This document shows, one piece after another, positions 10,093-16,888 of a stretch of DNA of 20,478 nucleotides; positions within the stretch are counted from its first letter, which is position 1, and each line of letters starts with the position of its first letter. The position numbers were made by a program, and so were the translations under genes. The stretch comes from Tubiluchus corallicola (taxonomy: Eukaryota; Priapulida; Priapulimorpha; Priapulimorphida; Tubiluchidae), in assembly GCA_030141605.1 (NCBI GenBank), contig JAQGDQ010000647.1, positions 99,117-119,594 on the forward strand. Direction: 5' to 3'. The notes beneath the pieces are model-generated. The model did not search any database. It had not been told where the DNA came from and was given only the letters and a program-made list of their open reading frames with translations.

Positions 10093-10152
10093 GCCAGTTG
10101 ACTCTCATAGAGACCTTGCGAGAGACAACTCTCTAGTCTGAACGCGCCATAA

Positions 10153-10844
10153 GGAACTTAAAGCAAGAGCGGAAATCTATACGACGCGTAATTAATTGCG
10201 TGCAGCAAAAAACGCAAACACATTAGCCAATCACATGGCTGTTAAACGATGTGAACAAGCAGTGAGCATACAATGTAACAATATGCACGCGAAGGTTACT
10301 GCACAAAGGTGCTAATGTCCACATGCAGCATTGAACATAATAAAGAGGTGTAATGCGCTCATTATCACACCTGGTGAACATGTTTACCTACCTCATAATG
10401 GCTTCCTTTCAACAGCCGACTACCTTTCAAGGGAAATGGGAAACGAGTGAAGGATAAATCGAGATGCTAATGTAGTGAGTTGAAGAGGCAAGAATATACC
10501 GTAACGTCCGTTGACCTGATGCTGACAGAGCTATCTTGTCCATGCAGTCTTATCAAACTGCAGAAATTCTGATGCGTCAAATGTGACGTATCCTGTTACT
10601 AACGACGGCTACTAAAGGATGAAAATCAGCTGAAATGTAATTTGACCGTTGACGCAGCTTTTTCGAGATCAAAGAACCGAACCGTAAGAGCGCTGCTTCA
10701 CAAGAACCTTGGTAAGAAGTGAACGGGGGGATAATTGTTTCAGCTGTGAAAAGAGAACTCCATTGTGAATTATTCTAACCCAATTGCCAATCACTAAAAT
10801 CCTGTGCACTGAAGAGAATTGATTGACGATATAACTACCTTGAT
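10153..10844. other. Unassigned unique sequence
   Basis: No gene, RNA or repeat is recognised. Stop codons are frequent in all frames until the 21-bp array. A weak GCAGT/ACTGC hairpin near 10544 is too short to interpret. Confidence 0.5.
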
Positions 10845-11096
10845 GTGGCTTCTCCACTCTCAAATGTGGCTTCTCCACTATCAAAAGTTGCTTCTCCACT
10901 CTCAAATGTGGCTTCTCCACTATCAAATGTGGCTTCTCCACTATCAAACGTGGCTTCTCCACTCTCAAACGTGGCTTCTCCACTATCAAATGTGGCTTCT
11001 CCACTATCAAACGTGGCTTCTCCACTATCAAACGTGGCTTCTCCACTATCAAATGTGGCTTCTCCACTATCAAATGTGGCTTCTCCACTCACGCGG
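10845..11096. repeat. 21-bp minisatellite, 11 full units plus a partial one
   Basis: Eleven full units of GTGGCTTCTCCACTATCAAA plus one base run from 10845 to 11075, followed by a partial unit to about 11090. Only three columns vary: position 3 (G/T, one unit), position 15 (A/C) and position 21 (T/C/A). All three are third codon positions in the plus frame Val-Ala-Ser-Pro-Leu-Ser-Asn, where every change but one (Asn to Lys) is silent. That frame is open from 10827 to a TAG at 11097-11099 but has no ATG. The opposite-strand frame Ser-Gly-Glu-Ala-Thr-Phe-Asp is open from about 11179 down to about 10835, also without ATG, and its changes are silent or Asp/Glu. Five of six frames are open, so openness alone is not evidence of coding. 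Confidence 0.95.
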
Positions 11097-11099
11097 TAG

Positions 11100-11600
11100 C
11101 ACTCTGCGAAATTAAACCGTGACAAAAGCGCATCGATTGACTGCGCCTGGCTTCTCTCTTCGCAAAAGAAACATCGCTCCTACCCGACCGGTTACACGGA
11201 CCCTGGAAGCTCCAACGTCAAGAATCAAGACCACACGACAATCGGTGATTACCGCAATCAGCGAAAACGAGGCTGCCACTTAATCGCAACCCAATTCCCC
11301 AACCCCTCCCTGCACACAATGAAATCGATCCGGAGTTGATACGGTTAATAACAACGGATACGGTTAATAACAACGGCGCGCATTCAAACGCTCACGGCCC
11401 AATCAAAGGATCACAAACGGTAAAGTTGAAGAGCCGTCGTATTGCAATCTGATGTAAGCACGCGCAACTCTCGCGAGAGCCGCGCAGTCGTTATTTTCTG
11501 CCGTTCAGTCTTTGCAGCTGCGCGGCATGTACGACAATAAAACTGTTCGAACAGAATTCGTAGCAGCGCAACTTCAGCTCTGAGCTAATAAGCCTTTTCA
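11100..11600. promoter_or_regulatory. CpG-richer stretch with a TCTCGCGAGA palindrome, possible promoter
   Basis: CG dinucleotides are clearly more frequent here than in neighbouring AT-rich DNA. The 12-bp palindrome CTCTCGCGAGAG at 11468-11479 contains TCTCGCGAGA, a motif known from metazoan CpG-rich promoters. A 19-bp direct duplication (GATACGGTTAATAACAACG) fills 11338-11375. No start site or adjoining gene is evident, although the open minus-strand frame through the 21-bp array lies downstream on that strand. Promoter function is inference only, and this may simply be a local GC-richer patch. Confidence 0.3.
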
Positions 11601-11602
11601 CA

Positions 11603-11914
11603 GTCACGATGATTGTGAAATGGTGAAAGGTTAAGTGTACTAGACAACACTCGACAATGCCTCGCAAACCTATGCTGTTGTAATAGTAAGTTTTAACAGC
11701 TAGCTAGAACCCTATCTAGTTCATTTTCTCTTGTTACCAATTAAGATTCTGCTAGTAAATCACTCTACGCACATACTAATGCATAACTAAGTAGACTCCA
11801 CGTAAACAACTGACATTACTGAACCGATAAGGCAGACGGCCTTGCTTTACAAGCACACATCACGAGACGGCTTTACACAGACGCGTTACTCCGGTACATG
11901 TATCCTTTGGCCTA
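11603..11914 (+). repeat. Dispersed repeat family, copy 1 (MITE-like)
   Basis: This copy shares blocks with copies 2 and 3: ATGCTGTTGTAATAGTAA, TAACAGCTAGCTAGAA, CTGCTAGTAAATCAC, CTACGCACA, CAGACGGC-TTGCTTT, and an ACGCGTTAC-GGTACA end. Its left end, GGTGAAAGGTTAAGTGTAC (11622-11640), and right end, GGTACATGTATCCTTTGGCC, are degraded forms of the terminal inverted repeats seen intact in copy 3. It is inverted relative to copy 2, so the two form a hairpin-like pair around a spacer of about 200 bp. No coding content is seen. Confidence 0.85.
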
Positions 11915-12118
11915 CGGCAACTGGCGCGAGCGCTCAACAAAACGGTATTATATGACACTACCACCTTTGCCAGACTTGGTGTACATGAAGCCCGTGGCGC
12001 TGCAAAGTACTCTGACATCGAAATGTACGTTGCAGGTAAAAGAAGCCAAGTTTAATCCCACGCTGGAGCTCGTCATAATACCAAGGTATAGTTTTGAACC
12101 TCATCGCATCTTGTTTGC
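11915..12118. other. Spacer between inverted copies 1 and 2, with a short open frame
   Basis: A 79-codon ATG frame at 11898-12137 (+) spans this spacer and begins inside copy 1. Its product is unremarkable (Leu, Pro and Tyr present, no known motif) and I cannot assign it. The frame contains a splice-donor-like CAGGTAAAAG near 12031. It may be the remnant of a longer element between two terminal regions, or chance. Confidence 0.35.
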
Positions 12119-12425
12119 GCGTGTGAGCTTACAGTAGCAACAGAAGTTAGCGTCTTACAGCTGTCACGTGACGTGTGGGAAAAGCAAAGCCGTCTGCAGC
12201 CTTAATTCGGTGACTTTTGTTGTTTTAGTTGGATTTTACTCAATTATGAGGCTAGTCTGTGCGTAGGGTGATTTACTAGCAGGATTTTGCTGGGGAACAA
12301 AAAAAAGATGAATTAGGTAAACTTCTAGCTAGCTGTTAAAGGTGTTACTTTTACAACAGCATGGGCTGTGAGGCGTTGTCAAGTGTATATTTGACCTTTG
12401 ACCTTCTCACCATCATTGTCAATTA
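12119..12425 (-). repeat. Dispersed repeat family, copy 2 (inverted)
   Basis: Read on the minus strand, this copy follows the same block order as copy 1: CATGCTGTTGTAAAAGTAA, TAACAGCTAGCTAGAAG, CCTGCTAGTAAATCACC, CTACGCACAGACTA, GCAGACGGCTTTGC, GTCACGTGAC. Its outer end holds a perfect direct repeat of the nuclear-receptor half-site, AGGTCAAAGGTCA (12392-12404, minus strand). The end facing the spacer is degraded, so that boundary is approximate. Confidence 0.85.
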
Positions 12426-13142
12426 ATCGGCTGTTAAATATACGTATATAAGTTGATATCAGAATTATCTTGTTTTTTTATTTATTTATTATTATTATCA
12501 CATTCAGTACCATGTAATGACGTTAAGCACACAGTGACATCAAAATTATTACATCTACTGTATTAAATTGTTATGTTTCATAGACTCTCGTTATCATAAA
12601 AGAATAATTGTACTGCAGTGGGCTAGAGAAGCAAAGGCTTGTATAAGCCCACTGTCATGTGAACCAGATAAAAAAGAATGGATGAGTGAACAAAAAAGAA
12701 CAGGGAGAAAGGTTGGATCACGCAGGAAGGGTAGAAGGATGTGTTAGTGGAAATGGTAGGAAGAAAGATAATAGATTGCGCCATGTTGACATTGACAATT
12801 ATAAATTACTGTCAATGTTTTTCTCTTTTTCTTACATAGATAAAATTATCTAGTTTTATCTAAAAATTTTGTAAGAAACAGACAGAAACAGAATAACTTG
12901 AAACCCATCATATCCCAAGCGCACAGAGAAAACTACCCCGTACAGCAAATCCATGAATGGCCAAGTTAATCGAAAAACTGTGTTTGCTGACAATTTCAAT
13001 TTTTCTGTGATGTTGTCTTCGCAAGCTTGAACCGTGTATACGCAAATGAACAAGCTGACACAAATGACACGATTATCGATTACGTAACAATGTGACATGC
13101 GCAGTAGCATTAAAATATAACAAAGGAATAACAATAACACAG
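12426..13142. other. Unassigned AT-rich sequence with short hairpins
   Basis: No gene is recognised; a 106-codon minus-strand frame (12856-13176) is hydrophobic, runs into copy 3 and has no recognisable motif. Three clear stem-loops occur: CAGTGGGCT at 12616-12624 with AGCCCACTG at 12646-12654, which has a small inner stem; ACATTGACA at 12789-12797 with TGTCAATGT at 12810-12818; and AGATAAAA at 12838-12845 with TTTTATCT at 12854-12861. A TTTATTTATTATTATTA low-complexity patch lies near 12477. Confidence 0.5.
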
Positions 13143-13340
13143 TTCCGGTGATTGATGATGATCGTGAAAAGGTCAAAGGTCAAGTGTACCAGACAACGCA
13201 TTTGTGCACACTTGACAAAGCCTCGCAGCCCATGCTGTTGTATTAGTAACAGTTAGTAACAGACTGCTTAGCTTTACACACATGTCACGTGACGGTTGTA
13301 GTGAAGACGCGTTGCTGTGGTACACTTAACCTTTGACCTA
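13143..13340 (+). mobile_element. Dispersed repeat family, copy 3: short MITE with 21-bp TIRs
   Basis: The core runs 13170-13339 (170 bp). The left TIR at 13170-13190 (AGGTCAAAGGTCAAGTGTAC plus C) and the right TIR at 13319-13339 are inverted repeats matching at 20 of 21 positions. The interior keeps CAGCCCATGCTGTTGTATTA, GTCACGTGAC and GAAGACGCGTTGC, shared with copies 1 and 2, but lacks their middle 120 bp or so, making it an internally deleted copy. Similarity to the other copies extends about 25 bp left of the TIR, so the true left border may be near 13143. I could not find a target-site duplication and leave the superfamily open. AGGTCAAAGGTCA at 13170-13182 is a perfect DR1-type nuclear-receptor site. 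Confidence 0.8.
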
Positions 13341-13381
13341 CAGCTTGAAGACCTGTGGGAAGCAATGTCACGATTACATAT

Positions 13382-14331
13382 AAATAAATGACTGAATGAA
13401 TGATTGACTAACTGAATGAATGAACAAACGAATAGTCGGACAGACGGATGGACGGGTGGACAGACAGACGGACGGATAGACAGATGGGTGGATGTATGGA
13501 TGGACAGTTGAACGGGTAGACTGGTGGGTGTATAGGTAGATGGACGGAGGGATGAACAAACGAACAGCCGGACAGACGGATGGACGTGGACAGACAGACG
13601 GACGGATAGACAGATGGGTGGATGTATGGATGGACAGTTGAACGGGTAGACTGGTGGGTGTATAGGTAGATGGATGAAGGGATGAACAAACGAACAGCCG
13701 GACAGACGGACGGATAGACAGATGGGTGGATGTATGGATGGACAGTTGAACGGGTAAACTGGTGGGTGTATAGGTAGATGGATGAAGGGATGAACAAACG
13801 AACAGCCGGACAGACGGATGCACGTGGACAGACAGACGGACGGATAGACAGATGGGTGGATGTATGGATGGACAGTTGAACGGGTAGACTGGTGGGTGTA
13901 TAGGTAGATTGACGGAGGGATGAACAAACGAACAGCCGGACAGACGGATGGACGGGTGGACAGACAGACGGACGGATAGACAGATGGGTGGATGTATGGA
14001 TGGACAGTTGAACGGGTAGACTGGTGGGTGTATAGGTAGATGGATGGAGGGATGAACAAACGAACAGCCGGACAGACGGATGCACGTGGACAGACAGACG
14101 GACGGATAGACAGATGGGTGGATGTATGGATGGACAGTTGAACGGGTAGACTGGTGGGTGTATAGGTAGATAGATGGAGGGATGAACAAACGAACAGCCG
14201 GACATACGGATGCACGTGGACAGACAGACGGACGGATAGACAGATGGGTGGATGTATGGATGGACAGTTGAACGGGTAGACTGGTGGGTGTATAGGTAGA
14301 TGGACGGAGGGATGAATGGGTGGATGGAAAT
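13382..14331. repeat. About 130-bp higher-order repeat built from tetranucleotides, seven units
   Basis: The landmark GACGGATAGACAGATGGGTG begins at 13471, 13601, 13709, 13839, 13971, 14101 and 14231, so spacing is 130, 108, 130, 132, 130 and 130 bp. The third unit lost about 22 bp. The unit is made of 4-bp words (GGAC, AGAC, GGAT, GTAT, GGGT), and the left flank is a plainer TGAA/TGAC tetranucleotide run. This suggests a microsatellite that acquired variants and was then amplified as a larger block. The minus strand is nearly stop-free, giving His/Pro/Ser-rich frames up to 394 codons (13274-14458). They arise in all three frames and are not credible genes. Confidence 0.95.
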
Positions 14332-15712
14332 ATAAACTAACAAATGAACAAACGTAACTCCCTGTTCCCACAGAACCGAGAATGCCACGTCTAACGTCAA
14401 GCGAGTGACAAGCGTATGATGATGATGACAACATGAAATTACAACATGAATCAACCACATTTCAGCCGCTTATTATCATCATCATCATCATCTACAGAAT
14501 TATACAGAATTCATCAAACGCAATGAAGCCACACGTGACATACGCTGCGCGTCTTCAACCAAGGTAACAGTATCGCTAGCTGCAGTGATTCCTGTCAACA
14601 GCGCCCTCTACTGACGTCCGAGGTGGATGAAACACAGTCCACGACAGATTGGTGGATGACGACACCATGACATCAATATTACCACAGGTGCGTTTATAAA
14701 TCTAGACTGATTAAGCACAGGTAAGCACAGGTAAGCACAAACAATCCATCGTAAGTATCTTAAACATCAATTATTAGGTCCTAGCGAAGAAATTTCTTAG
14801 ATTGTACATGAAGGAAGCCATACAGCTGACATTTGCGAATTGCACTGTGCTGCCATCTATTAACGAAATTGGGACATTCGGCGACAACGCCATGCGCATG
14901 CAAGTGTCAATTATGACCACGATGATGACGACGACAGTAAGTACTTTGTAAAAAATACAAACACATACATATGCAGTCGCAAAGACTCTGGTTACAAAAG
15001 TTCACAACAGACATTGCAATTACAACAAAGACGTGTTTACAAATGCGTCTTACAAAATCAAAAAAAAACACAAACGCAATCAGTAAAATTAATAATTTTG
15101 TGAAAACTTTACCGTAAATACAAGTGAGATACAATTAAGCATCCAATACTTAAAGAAAGACTTAATGGACGGTTTTTCATATACGATATATACATTTTCA
15201 AATCCGACCAATCTTACTGTCTTATAGTATTAAATCTATTACTATCTATGTCTATAGTTCTATCTATGTCATGAAAACACTATCCTCCATTAATTGGCTT
15301 CTTCTGGAAGAAAAGAAGCTGTTGAGACAATAAAAGTAGCTCTCCAGTTAGCAGTTGTATTAAGGCAGCTGAGGACGAGTTGCAGCTTCATGAGATTTTA
15401 AACGATTCGCAAAAACCAATAAAAGGGAAACTCGAGACAGATCTCTTTATGTAGGTAGGTAGAAACAGCACACGCTGCTCGTGATTATCCTTTCTTTTTC
15501 TTTTTCTTTTTTCTTCTTTTTCATTTTCTATAGCGTGCTGCCCTGTTGATAATAGATATCCGAGTTTTCAATTACCAACTTCGGACGCAAATTAAAGGAG
15601 AAGAACAGGAAATTTTAAAGTAAAGTTTCCATACATTCCGCTCAAAATTTCAAGACAACATGCTAAACGACTCGTTTTTTCCTTTAATTTTCTTTAATTT
15701 GGTGAATGTGAT
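14332..15712. other. Unassigned AT-rich sequence with small simple repeats
   Basis: No gene is recognised. There is an ATC run near 14474-14493, three tandem copies of TAAGCACAGG (the last partial) at 14712-14739, CTAT-rich words near 15240-15272, and a GCTTCTT/AAGAAGC hairpin at 15297-15319. A 75-codon minus-strand frame (14907-15134) is hydrophobic and Cys/Phe-rich with no family resemblance. The last 8 bases, AATGTGAT (15705-15712), are the left target duplication of the next element. Confidence 0.5.
15489..15530. repeat. Polypyrimidine tract
   Basis: About 40 bases are almost purely C and T, running into TATAG. This resembles a 3' splice-site tract on the plus strand. No downstream open exon is apparent, so it is best called a low-complexity tract. 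Confidence 0.6.
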
Positions 15713-15977
15713 CAGGGCTTATTTCAGCCTAGGCGAGCCCCGGTGAAGTGGAGCGTGTGAGGCCCCATCGGGGGGGGGGGGGTAGTGCCGGGGCAGGAGC
15801 TACCGTGGTTGGCGCCCAGAACTGCTAGAACGCCGGAGAAGCATTTTCGAAGAGAAAATATGGAGTAATACAGTTGTTAAAGGAAAGAACAATTGAAAGA
15901 AAAACTGCTTTATTCTCAAGACCAGTCCTTAATGCTTGTCAATACTGGCAAACGACGCACGTGCGGCAAGAGAGAGA

Positions 15978-16065
<88 letters not shown>

Positions 16066-16217
16066 GAGAGAGAGAGAGAGGGGGAGAGAGAGGGAGAGAG
16101 AGAGAGGAGGCAGTATGTTCGCATAAAGCAAAAAAATGTTACCTTGGCGCGAGGCCCCCATGGAGGGTGAGGCCCCGGGGAAGTATCCCCACTCCCCCCC
16201 CCCTGAAAAAGGCCCTG
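15713..16217. mobile_element. hAT-type MITE with exact 8-bp target-site duplication
   Basis: AATGTGAT occurs immediately outside both ends (15705-15712 and 16218-16225). The ends are inverted: CAGGGCTTATTTCAGCC from 15713, and CAGGGCCTTTTTCAGGG as the reverse complement of 16201-16217. An 8-bp duplication with TIRs starting CAGGG is the known signature of hAT transposons. At 505 bp with no transposase frame it is non-autonomous. Subterminal copies of GAGGCCCC lie at 15759-15766, 16151-16158 and 16170-16177, a pattern like hAT transposase-binding subterminal repeats. Both ends also carry G/C homopolymers (G-run near 15769-15782, C-run near 16193-16203). The centre is a long (GA)n run. The perfect duplication suggests a comparatively recent insertion. 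Confidence 0.9.
15968..16110. repeat. (GA)n microsatellite inside the hAT element
   Basis: This is a nearly pure AG/GA dinucleotide run of about 140 bp with a few GGGAG interruptions. It generates Arg/Glu-repeat frames on the plus strand and Ser/Leu-repeat frames on the minus strand, which are artefacts of composition. It lies within the transposon, so copies elsewhere in the genome would show whether it arrived with the element. Confidence 0.97.
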
Positions 16218-16225
16218 AATGTGAT

Positions 16226-16888
16226 GTTTTCATGTCACAACCGTAAACTGGAATTTATAGACCTGTATGGCTGTAAGGCAAAACAAGAAACAGGCCACAC
16301 ACACAAATTAGCGAAATCTTATTAATATCAGGGCGCTAATACGATTACTTCGTGTTGCCCACATGCGACTACGATCATAAAACCAATGCAGAGATTGCAT
16401 CTTTATAGGCATATAAAGCACAGGCAGAAGATATATGAAGGCATCGCGTTGCTGGGCTTCATTAGCTGTGCTTGATCATACATTAGAAAGCGAATAATAG
16501 ATAATGTGTAAGATTCACTGGCTTCTCCGTTTGTTTGAATGCGTGTTTTTGTTTGTTTATCAGTGCGTTTTCTCTCTGTTTATTGTTTACTTTCCTGTTA
16601 TTCGTCTGTTTAATTCTGTTATTTTTTTTGCTTTCTTGTTTCCAGCCATTGATTTAGTTAACTAAAATGCAGCTCGTTTACTTTAGCTCCTCAAACAATA
16701 TACTCAAGTGTGCTTGCATAGCAAAATCGTCCATAAGTCAGCTATTAAGCTCTTCTAAATATTCACATATCCTGAATCCATTTCACGAGGATCATTTTGA
16801 TACCAAGCTCGTCGCTCTATGTTATTTCTAAGCTGAGATAATCTACATTGAAGTTGAGGTGCAGGCTGCGCACAGAAAAACATAATCT
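16226..16888. other. Unassigned AT-rich sequence before the 84-bp satellite
   Basis: No gene, RNA or repeat is recognised. T-rich stretches near 16540-16640 hold many TTTG and TCTGTT words. Stops are frequent in all frames. Confidence 0.5.

Larger units (their letters stand above)
8700..10149. mobile_element. Non-autonomous TIR transposon, PIF/Harbinger-like, with internal 43-bp array
   Basis: The ends are inverted repeats. The left end reads TGGTGCGTTCACACTAGAAA from 8700. The reverse complement of the right end, read inward from 10149, is TGGCGCGTTCAGACTAGAGA, with similarity continuing for about 40 bp. TAA flanks both sides (8697-8699 and 10150-10152), fitting a 3-bp target duplication. 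TIRs with a TWA duplication are characteristic of the PIF/Harbinger superfamily. A 3-bp match can be chance, so the family call is inference while the TIRs are direct observation. No transposase is encoded. Almost the whole interior is the 43-bp tandem array, whose monomer resembles the subterminal sequence. It is therefore a MITE that grew by tandem amplification of its own end. Confidence 0.8.

Noticed and set aside
11898-12137. 79-codon ATG frame between two inverted repeat copies
   Set aside because: Not called as a gene. It starts inside a repeat, shows no known motif and its length is compatible with chance. Kept only as a note on the spacer.
13274-14460. Minus-strand frames of 394, 350 and 271 codons rich in His, Pro, Ser and Cys
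   Set aside because: They are translations of a tetranucleotide-derived array. Three overlapping frames have the same composition and there is no domain or non-repetitive core.
14712-14739. Three tandem CAG-GTAAGC splice-donor-like words
   Set aside because: They are a three-copy 10-bp duplication; no exon or open frame precedes them.
15874-16325. Arg-Glu repeat frames that could suggest an RNA-binding RE-domain protein
   Set aside because: They are generated by (GA)n inside the hAT element; all frames are open by composition.
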